Source of the DNA: Phytophthora quininea
Taxonomy: Eukaryota > Oomycota > Peronosporomycetes > Peronosporales > Peronosporaceae
Direction of reading: 5' to 3'
NCBI GenBank assembly: GCA_011947345.1
Contig: JAAVTG010000022.1
Coordinates: 1 to 34,052 of the forward strand
Length of the DNA stretch: 34,052 bases
The translations under genes were made by a program, and so were the position numbers. Below, piece by piece: positions 10,218-20,011 of this stretch. Within the stretch, counting starts at the first letter, position 1, and every line of letters starts with the position of its first letter. A model generated the notes under the pieces. That model worked only from the letters and a program-made list of their open reading frames with translations. It ran no database searches and was not told the DNA's origin.

Positions 10218-11635
10218 ATGAGCAGCACGGTATTCACGGCAGAACTGCTCGAAGCCTCATCGTCACTGGATGAGTTGTTAGCTGGGATGGCACCACTCGA
10301 CCCGGAACTTGCGAGCACAGACCCGAAACCAGCCGACCGCGAAGTTGTCTCCGTGGCTACCTGTAAGACAGACCCAATCAAGCCGAAGAAGAAGCGAGTG
10401 CGACGGGAAGTGCGAGAACTCAAGTATCTTCGTGACCAGGCGCGGAAACTCGAGCTCAGATTGGAACAGCTCCAAAAACGAGTGTCGACTGGCAAACAAC
10501 GCTACGTCGCCGCATCGAACAACCACCACACAACTGAGCACGCCAAACACCCAACAGTGCTTTCAGTGTGGAGCAGCATCGCAGAACGACAACTTCGCGA
10601 ACGAGTTCGAAGCGAACAACTGCACAGGACGCTCCGAACAGCATGCTCGGACCAAGCCAGGTTTATAGCTGAGCTGAAGAAAAACCTGAACGCTTGGACT
10701 CGACACAAGGTGAGTTCATCGTGGTCTTCTGGTCTGTAGCGCACTAACGGCGTCATATTTGCTGTGAACAGCAACTCGATACATCACTGATTGTCCGACA
10801 ACCCACCGCTTTCCGGGATTTGTGGGCACAGGATGCCGCCGAGATTTTTGCCGAACAGTTGATGCTAGTAAAACGGATGAACGCGGATTTACAGCAGCAT
10901 TCGTACAGCTGCAGTTTGCCACAAGTTTCGTCGGAGCTCACGAAGGGTGAGGAGGTCGTGAAAAGGAACCCGAGTGTCCGAGCAGGCGTCGTGTTTGAAA
11001 TGCACACCGCCACAACGCTGCCGTTTGACGTGCATGTGGCTGGGAATGCGTACTGGCGGATGAGTGTGTACGAAGCGTACAACCGACAAGGTTCGCATGT
11101 GGAGGTGGGTCTGCATCATTGCCATTGCGGCAATCATTCCTGAGTTCTTTAGTGCCTGCTCATGTGATGCATCTTGCTTGCTTAGAATTTGGACACCGCT
11201 AGCGACCTCGTTGCTGCCTCGTTTTCGTTGAATGTCGCGTGTGAAGACTTTACGGCAAATATTCATGGTCGCCAAACCTGCAAGAGATACATCAACGAAG
11301 ACTCGGAATGCATTGTCTGGGTCGGGTATGCCAACCCGGTTGAGTTCAACGGCGCCAGGTTTTGTGGTGTCCAATGCAGACAGTCCGGGTGGATCAAGCT
11401 GCGGAGATGCCCTGGTCAAGCGACCGGTTCGACCAGTGTCGAGACATACTCGGAAATGTATCCCGTGTTCAAGGATGGAACGGTAGATGAAGCTGGACAG
11501 ATCCGAGCGCTGATTGATTCCATGGGCAGAGCACACGGCAAGACGAACGACATTTACTGCCAGATGATACGCGAGTTGCTAGTGGAAGAAGACTGGAAAG
11601 CTTCGTGCGTGACTGGAATGGCAACTTTGACCTAG
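10218..11635 (+). CDS. M96-type family protein, intact, three exons (duplication copy A)
   Basis: Exons are 10218-10709, 10772-11104 and 11186-11635, with introns of 62 and 81 nt, phase 0, giving 424 residues. The ATG at 10218 is chosen because it begins an acidic leader typical of the family (MSSTVFTAELLEASSSLDELL). The longer frame from 10071 has no family similarity before it. The basic block KPKKKRVRRE is at residues 55-64, followed by a coiled coil (LKYLRDQARKLELRLEQLQ), WSSIAERQLRERVRSE from residue 118, and a second coiled coil. The C-terminal domain has EIFAEQLMLVKRM, LPFDVHVAGNAYWRM, RQTCKRYINED, IVWVGYANPVEFNG, SGWIKLRRC, STSVETYSEMYPVF and LLVEEDWKAS. The basic patch predicts nuclear import; zipper pairing is inferred. 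The second copy at 17650 differs mainly by a frame break. Confidence 0.88.
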
Positions 11636-12021
11636 TGTACAAGTCGAAACCTTGTTACAATATGTTTGCTTGCACCAGAGTGTCTTCGACACAGTGGTTA
11701 AAGTACGTGACTGATGCATCCCAGGCTGCAACGCCAACCGCGTTTACACTCGTCAGAATGCGTACCTGGCCGGTTTTGTCGTATCGGACTGCTTCGCGGT
11801 GAGATTCCATGACATTTACTTGCCCCAGGGGCCGAAAAGCTCTATCTTCTTTAACATTGTATTCCCACCCAAAGTTGCAGACAATCTAGTTGACGCTCGT
11901 GAGCCGAAAGTTGATTGACAGTTTTGCAGGTCCATCGCAGCAAATCTATGGCTCCTTGGAACAATTTCATCCAATCGATGCACGGTTGAAGATTCACTTG
12001 CAGATTTGCTTCTTTGGGAAG
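11636..12021. other. Intergenic, end of duplicated block
   Basis: About 385 bp between the family gene and the CRN gene. The first 100 bp belong to the duplicated block; the rest is unique. The frame of the CRN gene is open upstream to 11890, but the residues before the ATG at 12022 do not resemble a CRN leader or a secretion signal. No other gene is seen. Confidence 0.5.
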
Positions 12022-14023
12022 ATGTCGAAGAAAGTGGTGATTAACTGCGCGTCTATCGGTAGCACGTGCACGTTCACAGCAGAAGTCGAGGGCGACGCGG
12101 ACGTGAACCATCTACGGGAAGCCATCGTGGCGAAGCGGACGAAGTTCGGCGATATTCACTTCGACGTTGAGCCATCCTCCTTGAAGCTGTACTTGGCACG
12201 CGGCAAGAGCAGCGGGGTCTGGTTGAAGGAGAATGACAGTCTCTATGAGCTGTTGATGAACAAGAAGAAGCTGGGCACGATGCTGAATCTTCAGTACATA
12301 CAACTGGACCCGGATTGGCGACTTGACCGCAGAGACTTGCTGGGGAAGAATTTTAAGAGCGGATTCGAGGAGATCACGGTGCTGGTCGAACTTCCGCACA
12401 CGATGAACGGATACCAAATGAGTAAATTGGTTGAGTTACGGAACAAACTGACGGTGTGTCCTTCTGTTGGCGATCTACCTCGCAGTGGGGATTTCATGGA
12501 GATTTTCAAGTGGGAAGATGGTGATCGCGGGCAGATGAAAGACATCACTGAGATCAACGACATCGTGGAGTTTACGACTCCCAAGTTCTACGTACGCAAA
12601 GAGGTGCTATGTGTGCTGGACAACTTCAAGAGAATGTACCTAGATGAACTCGAGAAGAGAGGAAATCGCAACGACAAGCGGTTCATCTTGCTGGGAAGTC
12701 CAGGGACGGGGAAGAGCTGCATTCTGGCCTTGCTGTGCTTTTTCATCACTGTTAACTACAAAATTCCTGTGGTGTGGCGGCGAGTGGACGGCGATCGGAG
12801 GCTCACGCGGATATTCTACGAAGGCAAACACTATACGTGGACAGACCCAGACGCAATAGTATACACGGAGCTCTACTATTTATTCGAGCAGATCATGAGG
12901 TTGGACGTCTGGTTTTTCGTGGATGGCATGTCGTATGCAGACCTGAAGACTGCCGAGTTGAAGAGATGTTACGATTTCCTTGCGCCTGCCGGCCAGTTCG
13001 AGTTGGGCGATGGAGCATTTGACGGAGAAGAGTTATGTCTCTTGCCGTATTGGAAACGCGACGATCTCAGTGCATTGAGCCGTCGTCTCTTTGAATGGCA
13101 AGAGGACGAGATCGACGAACGGTTCTTTTGGTCAGGAGGTAATTTACGCAATTTTTTAAGTGCTGATTATCGAGGCGTAGTGACGGAAGTGCTGGACCGT
13201 CGTATTGCACAGGATGACCTCGAGCATCTGCTAACTTCGAACGGGTTCATAGGGTCGAACGAATACACGGAACGCATCGGCTCGCGCGGAGTGTTAAATA
13301 CAGAAAGGTCCGAGGACTACACGGAGTTGTGGAAATGGGTCTTTTGCTTCACGTCGAAGGCGGTGCTTCATCGATTCGCAACGACCGAGCGTCTGGGCTT
13401 TTCGAAAAGCTGATGAGTGTTGTAGCAACGACGGAGTGTCTGAACGTGTGCGATAAAATGTTGGGCGTGGCACCACCGACGACTGACGCTTCTCTTGTCG
13501 ACGTCGCTTTTGAAGCATATTTCCATGCTTTGGTGCGGCGGAAAGGTCCCTCGATTCGTCTCCACTGGGAAAACATTGTCGACGTGAAACGCGCCAAAGG
13601 TTGGGAAAGAACTAAAGGTGTCATCACCACTCCGATGTCGGTCATGAAGTGTGGAGGCATTACGTTAGCAGAATGTGAAGCAGAGATGCAGCGGTGGGGA
13701 GAAGATCCGAGCAGCATGGAGTATTGGATCCCATCCACCAGCCTGCTCAACTCGATTGATGCTGTAGTCAAGTGGACGAAAGAAGGCGTGCAGACCTTCT
13801 GCTTTCTGAAGATCACCAAGCTGCCGGATCTCACGGTCGACACGGGCATGTTGAGAAAGCTGGCCCAGCCGCTTGTCGTCCAGAAACAAAGAGTATGCTA
13901 CTTCGTCATCACCCCAAGTGCGGAAACCCAGCGAGCTTTGCGCGTTTACCCCAAAACATTCGCGACGGGTTCGGCAAGAAAATTCCTATCGCTACAGCGT
14001 ATTTCGAAATCGGTGATGCATAG
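12022..14023 (+). CDS. Crinkler (CRN)-type effector with P-loop NTPase and nuclease-like C-terminus; two frame breaks
   Basis: Translation starts with a ubiquitin-like CRN header: K-L-Y-L-A-R (residues 55-60, a variant of LFLAK), a D-W-R at 98-100 and a closing E-I-T-V-L-V-E-L-P strand. A P-loop NTPase follows with Walker A GSPGTGKS (225-232), a Walker B-like VWFFVDG (about 296-302) and the CRN-typical RFFWSGGNLRNFL. The first frame stops at 13413, but homology continues in the next frame from about 13400 and again in the third frame from about 13935 to the TAG at 14023. Each step equals one missing base, the first in a T-run near 13400. The last segment carries YWIPSTSLLNSIDAVVKW...CFLKITK, resembling the restriction-endonuclease-fold domain of CRN effectors. 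Known CRNs are delivered to host nuclei; no classical signal peptide is visible here. Gene or pseudogene status depends on the two breaks. Confidence 0.8.
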
Positions 14024-14139
14024 TCACAGCAGTGGGGCCAGTTGGTTGCTTCTCAAATGGATGAGTTCTTATTGTTTTAGTTTGGCACCTCCAAGCGTGC
14101 CACAAATGGGGAACAACAGCAGCTACTGACTCATCGAGC

Positions 14140-15920
14140 ACTGCGGGTTTCAGTCGAAAGCGTCGTGCTGTTTCCTTGTTTGGGACTAATGCAATATAGC
14201 ATACATCGAGCCCCCGATCCAGAAATGGCTGTGCGATTTTTTCAGTACGTCTTTGTTGCACGTGTGCTTGTCGGCCTTCGTCAATTGAAGAAGACAAAAT
14301 GCCTGGCGATCCCCTTTGTCCATTTCGCAACGCTATCAATCGTTTCGAGTAAGGAAGTTGATGGTTCCCAGTAATCCATTTGATCCGGATTTGCAGCCCA
14401 GATTGCCACTATGTCCACGCACTCATCCAACGTAGTTCCGCTACACGTTGCATTAGACGTGTTGCATGTAATGATGCCACTGTCTCCTCGGAAATCCCTG
14501 CGTCTTCGTGGCGTCAATCTGAAATTGCGATACGTCTGCCAGTGGACGTTGACCGTCCGCCTGTTACGCATTAGCGAGTGAAAGTATTGCTCAAATGCTA
14601 TGCCCTCTAAACGATCGTCATTCAGCCCCTAGCGACCTGTATCAACCCCTCGAAGAAGCTCTCGCCAAGTTTGCTGACGACTTTCCGAAGCGCTGCTTTT
14701 GCGTCTATGCAAGCGGTCCATTCGTTTGGGTCAATGTAATGCTCCGAGTTGTGATGTCTCGTACGCTCAGCATGCGAATGTGATCAATCTGAATGGCCGA
14801 TGAAATTCCAATTCGTGTCAATAGTTGTCCTGCGTGCACAGGACTTTCAATACGGTTTACTGCTTGATTCACTGTCACCATCGCGTCACGGGGTGCCTTC
14901 AGAAACAAACGCAAGCTCCCGCCCGACCAATGGTACCGTTCAGCAATGTCAGACGCTCCGAAGTTAAAGTATTGACTGGCCTTTACTAGGTCATCTTCTT
15001 GCCAATATGGCAAAAGGCATAGCAAGTCATTATCCTGTGCGTCGTACTGCCCTGACGTCGCAATTGTCTTCCTCGGGTACTTTGGACGCCATCGAGGAAA
15101 AACCACACCTTCACATCCAATCCCTGCGACGCATCAGAAACATGGTTAAGCAACTCAGCGTTTCCATCGTTCCATGCATAGTATTTGCCCTTGTTAAACA
15201 AGCGGGTGACCGACGGGTGCTCCCGACTTCCATCCACTCGCTGCCACACCACGGGAAGTCCGTAGTTAACAGCGATGAAAAAACACAGCAACGCCAGAAT
15301 ACAGCTCTTCCCCATTCCAGGACTTCCCAGCAGTACAAACCGTTTTTCGCTGGACTCGCCTGTCCCCTCGAATTCATCTTCATACAGACTCTGAAGTTGT
15401 CCAGCACACATAATACCTCTTTGCGCACGAAGAAGTTGGGGCTCGTGAACCCCACGATGTCATTGATCGCAGCAATGTCCTTCATCTGTCCGAGATCACA
15501 ATCAGCCCAATTGAAAATCTCCATGAAATCACCACTGCAAGGTAAGACGCCTTGGCTGTAGGGTTGCTTGGTGTATTCCAGCTCCACTAAAATATGAGTA
15601 ATCTCTTGATCATGATTGAGGTTTAGTGTGTCTACAGTCCGTATTGGCTTCAACAGGTTGTGACGCTTCTTCAACTCTGTCTTGTTCGTCAATATTGTGG
15701 CTTGAGTCAGCCATTCTCCACTACTTTTGTCACGACCCAACTACAAGTTCGTGGTGTCAGCTCTGGCGATGAAGAAGTGGATGTCCCCGTTGCTCTGTCG
15801 GTCTCGTAATATGGCACACTTAAGAGTGTCCATGGACGCGTTGCTATCGACTTCCACAGTAAATGTCCTCTGATCGCCAATTTCCGCGCAGACTACGCTC
15901 ACGCTCCGATACCTTGCCAT
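14140..15920 (-). pseudogene. Decayed Crinkler (CRN) gene, tail-to-tail with the 12022 CRN
   Basis: The minus strand holds the same domain order as the plus-strand CRN. The start is MARYRSVSVVCAEIG (ATG at 15920). The header then has an in-frame TAG exactly where the Tyr of the L-Y-L-A-R motif would be (about 15738-15740). Next come CSGDFMEIFNWADCD, Walker A GSPGMGKS, VWFFLDG, CLLPYWQEDDL and RYHWSGGSLRLFL, and near 14350-14300 YWEPSTSLLETIDSVAKWTK. A faint remainder (EKIAQPFLDRGLDVCYIALV) reaches about 14170. At least four frame changes are needed besides the stop. The two CRNs are clearly diverged from each other (many substitutions), so this is an older inverted duplicate, not part of the recent 2.76-kb duplication. 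Not expected to make a full protein. Confidence 0.82.
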
Positions 15921-16236
15921 TTCTCCACGAAGAATGAAGAATGGCCTGCTTTGGTCGAGCCAAAATCTGGCGGCAACATTCGGATCCAACTTCAACGCTT
16001 CGATAATTCGATGGTGGCCAAACAAAATGAAAAGAGCGCTGTGTGCCGGAAGGTAAAGAAGTGATAACTGGCTAGCTTGGCTGCCAACAACGGCACGAAT
16101 TTACGGAAAATATCGTGCTTTTTCCAGCCCAAATGCCTACCTTTCGCCTAGTGAAAGTAGGCCACTATAAATGTTGTTACTTGCGAATTACGTGCTGTTG
16201 CAGCATCGTTACTTGTCTGCTACCCTTTATTATTGT
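15921..16236. other. Intergenic, no gene seen
   Basis: About 316 bp between the decayed CRN and the truncated GH16 copy. It contains AT-rich stretches and the probable former 5' region of the CRN. No RNA gene or repeat was recognised. Confidence 0.4.
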
Positions 16237-17361
16237 CTACAACACTCTCATGGAGCGCAACGCAAAGATCGGATAGGAAGAGTGCGGTCCTTCTTGTGCT
16301 TGTGTGCAACATGTTTCGATGGTCGGCGGACGGTCACTGGTTGCTTTATGTGCATCAACTTTTTGCGATGACCAACATGCACGACTTTCTCTTCTATGTC
16401 CTCGCAGCTTTTCGTAGTACGCCGTCGAGACGTCGGGGTTGTTGGCCCCAGTAGTTGTGCATCCATACGAATAGATGCAATAGGAAGCCACGCTGTCTGG
16501 GATCACCCGGAAGTCGTCTGGCATGCCAGGGCCCACCTGAATCGAGGAGGAGATTTCGGTGCCCCCGCCTTCCAGAATGTCGATTTCCGGTGCGCCACGT
16601 CCTTGGTTTGGATTCAAGCCGTGGCCTGGGTTGTCGTCGCATGCGCTGATCCGTTGGTTCTGCGAGTCGAACACTGTGTCGTTGCATTCGTTGTACGAGA
16701 ATGGCCAAACGCGCGCGGTTGAACCGGTGAAAATTGAACGGCCGAGGTTGCCGAACATCCAGATGCCAGGCCACGTTGGATAGAAGTCGATGGTCGTAGC
16801 TCGCGTGGATTTCGTCGCGCCTTTGAGGTCGGGATTTCCGGAATTCTTCCCAACAACTCCAGGAAGCTGAGCGCGCACAACGACCAGCCCGCCTTGGAAA
16901 CAATACTTGTTCCAGCCTTGCACCATGGCCGAGCGGTAGTAGAACGAGACGTCCTGGAAACCCGGAGGCGAGATGTAGTCGTTCCAGACCGTGATGTTTT
17001 GCTCGTGGATGTCGGACTCGATGTAGAAGTAGCAATTGTCGTCGTCGTCACACTCGGTCGATGTCATGTTGATGGCGTAGATCTCCAGCGCAGCGTTCAC
17101 GCCGTCGGGCTTGTCCACTGCAGTCCACAAGTGGTCATCTCCTGCCGCGAATGTCCGGCCGACGGTGTTGAACTCGTCGCTCATCGTGAGATTCCAGGTC
17201 TCGCCCCGCGAAGACCTGTGCGTTTGGGCGCTTGTTGGAGTGGCGACATCTGCCCACGGCAGGATCCCAGACTTGGTCGAGTAGGAAACACTTCCTGAAA
17301 TCGGTGAAACCAGTATCGCAGCAGCGGCAGCACCAGTTAAACTCTGTCGCGTTTGCAGCAT
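16237..17361 (-). pseudogene. 3'-truncated copy of the GH16/KRE6-like gene
   Basis: The ATG at 17361 corresponds exactly to 9929 in the full gene. The first 320 or so residues are nearly identical (only a few substitutions, for example Val to Ala in LPWVDV and Gly to Asp in DDDGNC). The signal-like N-terminus, DEFNTV and the catalytic box EIDILE are kept. At about 16397 the duplication ends and the frame runs into unrelated DNA for roughly 50 residues before stopping at 16237. The C-terminal half of the glycosidase fold, the EGF-like segment and the membrane anchor are missing, so the fold is probably incomplete. It is listed as a pseudogene, although a secreted truncated product cannot be ruled out. 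Confidence 0.85.
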
Positions 17362-17649
17362 TCTCGAGAATAGTTGGGACGATGGGGCGAAGTTTGCGCT
17401 CGATGACGTACAAATGAAAGTGCTATTCGTGCCATCGATCAATGGCCCCGTTGGGAGGGCGATCTCTTTGCGTCGAGTAATAGCGATTACCGGACGGGCT
17501 CATTGCATTTTGAAACCATGTGATTAGTCTCAGCGCCAGACTCGTGGACTCTGTTGACGCCAAAACGCGAGAGAATAAACACCCGGCGCCGAAGTTCTCT
17601 CTCACGCACTTTGTCATCTACCGACGACTACACGTGTACCGACGACTCA
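17362..17649. promoter_or_regulatory. Divergent promoter region, duplicate copy
   Basis: A near-identical copy of 9930-10217, again between a GH16 start and a family gene start. The GCTCATTGCATTTT element is kept. The substitutions near 17522 and 17590 (GATTAG for GTTTAG, and GAAG for CGTG) are the visible differences. Confidence 0.35.
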
Positions 17650-19053
17650 ATGAGCAGCACGGTATTCACGGCAGAACTGCTCGAAGCCTCATCGTCACTG
17701 GATGAGTTGTTAGCTGGGATGGCACCACTCGACCCGGAACTTGCGAGCACAGACCCGAAACCAGCCGACCGCGAAGTTGTCTCCGTGGCTACCTGTAAGA
17801 CAGACCCAATCAAGCCGAAGAAGAAGCGAGTGCGACGGGAAGTGCGAGAACTCAAGTATCTTCGTGACCAGGCGCGGAAACTCGAGCTCAGATTGGAACA
17901 GCTCCAAAACGAGTGTCGACTGGCAAACAACGCTACGTCGCCGCATCGAACAACCACAAGAATTACACAGTTGAGCACGCCAAACACCCAACAGTGCTTT
18001 CAGTGTGGAGCAGCATCGCAGAACGACAACTTCGCGAACGAGTTCGAAGCGAACAACTGCACAGGACGCTCCGAGCAGCATGCTCGGACCAAGCCAGGTT
18101 TATAGCTGAGCTGAAGAAAAACCTGAACGCTTGGACTCGACACAAGGTGAGTTCATCGTGGTCTTCTGGTCTGTAGCGCACTAACGGCGTCATATTTGCT
18201 GTGAACAGCAACTCGATACATCACTGATTGTCCGACAACCCACCGCTTTCCGGGATTTGTGGGCACAGGATGCCGCCGAGATTTTTGCCGAACAGTTGAT
18301 GCTAGTAAAACGGATGAACGCGGATTTACAGCAGCATTCGTACAGCTGCAGTTTGCCACAAGCTTCGTCGGAGCTCACGAAGGGTGAGGAGGTCGTGAAA
18401 AGGAACCCGAGTGTCCGAGCAGGCGTCGTGTTTGAAATGCACACCGCCACAACGCTGCCGTTTGACGTGCATGTGGCTGGGAATGCGTACTGGCGGATGA
18501 GTGTGTACGAAGCGTACAACCGACAAGGTTCGCATGTGGAGGTGGGTCTGGATCATTGCCATTGCTGTAGTGCCTGCTCATGTGATGCATCTTGCTTGCT
18601 TAGAATTTGGACACCGCTAGCGACCTCGTTGCTGCCTCGTTTTCGTTGAATGTCGCGTGTAAAGACTTTACAGCAAATATTCATGGCCATCAAACCTGCA
18701 AGAGATACATCAACGAAGACTCGGAATGCATTGTCTGGGTCGGGTATGCCAACCCGGTTGAGTTCAACGGCGCCAGGTTTTGTGGTGTCCAATGCAGACA
18801 GTCCGGGTGGATCAAGCTGCGGAGATGCCCTGGTCAAGCGACCGGTTCGACCAGTGTCGAGACATACTCGGAAATGTATCCCGTGTTCAAGGATGGAACG
18901 GTAGATGAAGCTGGACAGATCCGAGCGCTGATTGATTCCATGGGCAGAGCACACGGCAAGACGAACGACATTTACTGCCAGATGATACGCGAGTTGCTAG
19001 TGGAAGAAGACTGGAAAGCTTCGTGCGTGACTGGAATGGCAACTTTGACCTAG
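17650..19053 (+). pseudogene. M96-type family gene, duplication copy B, with one frame break in exon 1
   Basis: Exons by homology are 17650-18146, 18209-18541 and 18604-19053, with introns of 62 nt each. Compared with copy A, the A-run after CAGCTCC has four instead of five A's (about 17906-17909). This shifts the frame just after the first coiled coil; as read the protein ends at 18105 without the WSSIAERQ helix or the C-terminal domain. A downstream 6-base insertion in the linker keeps frame. All motifs downstream (WSSIAERQLRERVRSE, LPFDVHVAGNAYWRM, LLVEEDWKAS) remain open in the other frame, with very few substitutions. This means either a very young pseudogene or a consensus error in the homopolymer. 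Confidence 0.8.
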
Positions 19054-19155
19054 TGTACAAGTTCAAAACCTTGTTACAATATGTTTGCTTGCACCAGAGT
19101 GTCTTCGACACAGTGGTTAAAATACGTGACTGATGCATCCCAGGCTGCAACGCCA

Positions 19156-19716
19156 TACTGGCCGAGATGTGAATGCCGCCTTCAATATCCTTCGGTTCAC
19201 GTGTGCAGGGTCGCTGGCAGCGCATGCGATTCATCGCTAGACCCCAGAAGACAAGCGATCTCGTTTCGGGCTGCAGCGAAGCGAGGTCGAACCTCGACAA
19301 GAGCTCAATGAGCTCGTATTAGCGAAGTCTGTAGCTGCTGTACATCTGAGCAGCATTCTGCATAACCTCTAACCGCATCCGACGCTGGAGCATGCGTCGC
19401 AATGATTTTGCTATCCGCAATTGGTGTTGCAGCAGACTCCGTAGTTTGACGTTCTCGTTGACAGATTGCTGTCGACGTGTCGCTTCTTCCATCGCCCTGC
19501 GCTTCTCATTGCAGACACGCAGTAGTAAATCTCCACCATCTCGCTCTTCCACTGAAATCTCCAGCTGTGCCAGTCTGGATCGGAGCTGCTGCTCCAGTTT
19601 GTGCAGCTTCTCCATCTCCATCTTGCGTCTCTTGACGGTCCCCACGGGTGCGGCTTTACTGCCTTGGGTGGCCAGCTCTCCGGACGTGAGCTGGTGGGGA
19701 GACCAGACTGCTCCAT
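19156..19716 (-). pseudogene. M96-type family gene truncated by the duplication junction
   Basis: On the minus strand an ATG at 19716 opens MEQSGLPTSSRPESW. One base further on in frame (switch near 19650) comes the basic and coiled-coil part GTVKRRKMEMEKLHKLEQ, then the second helix ENVKLRSLLQHQLRIAKSLRRML and NAAQMYSSYRLR, ending at a stop at 19319. The same frame after that stop continues with YELIELLSRFDLASL, resembling the start of the C-terminal domain, until the edge of duplication copy B at about 19155. The rest of the domain is absent. The second helix is most like that of the gene at 21284-22523. The truncation coincides with the duplication edge, so insertion of copy B probably removed the 3' half. 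Confidence 0.7.
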
Positions 19717-20011
19717 GGTTGACCGAGTCACTCTGACTCGAAATCGCAAAAATTTAGCTTGGGGCGGCTGAACTTTAGCGTCAAAAGAAGCCAGCAACTG
19801 CAACACACGGCGACGGCAATTGTCTGCAGTGACGCTATCCAGCCGCTGCACAACCCTCCAAAGTCTCTCGACGGTGGTGGTGCTGCTAATTCATTGATCC
19901 GCTGGGTGTCCGCATAGAAATTGCTCGCCGAGTTGCAGCAATCTGCTCGTCCCAGCACCAGCCGTAATCAAGCGGCTAGATTTGCCAGTCTCCCCCATAG
20001 TGCTACCTGCC

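Larger units (their letters stand above)
8965..11736. repeat. Segmental duplication, copy A (about 2.77 kb, direct)
   Basis: This block matches 16397-19155 almost base for base with a constant offset of 7432 until small indels accumulate. It begins inside the GH16 gene (TGTCCTCGCAG), runs through its 5' part, the divergent promoter and the whole family gene 10218-11635, and ends near the shared ACGCCA. Copy A is taken as the source because its GH16 gene is complete. Differences seen by eye are a handful of substitutions, a 5-versus-4 A run, a 6-base indel in the linker and a 19-base indel in the second intron. Confidence 0.9.
16397..19155. repeat. Segmental duplication, copy B (about 2.76 kb, direct)
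   Basis: This is the second copy of 8965-11736, in the same orientation. Its left edge cuts the GH16 gene. Its right edge, near CGCCA at 19155, abuts the truncated family gene on the minus strand at 19156-19716. Very high identity over introns, intergenic DNA and coding DNA alike indicates a recent event. I saw no terminal repeats, target-site duplication or transposase at the edges, so template switching or ectopic recombination is more likely than transposition. Confidence 0.9.

Noticed and set aside
17900..18105. Programmed frameshifting in the copy B family gene
   Set aside because: The slip site is simply an A-run one base shorter than in copy A, with no slippery heptamer or downstream stem seen. 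Mutation or consensus error is simpler.
8965..19155. Transposable element as the cause of the duplication
   Set aside because: No terminal inverted repeats, long terminal repeats, target-site duplications or transposase/reverse-transcriptase frames were seen at or between the edges.
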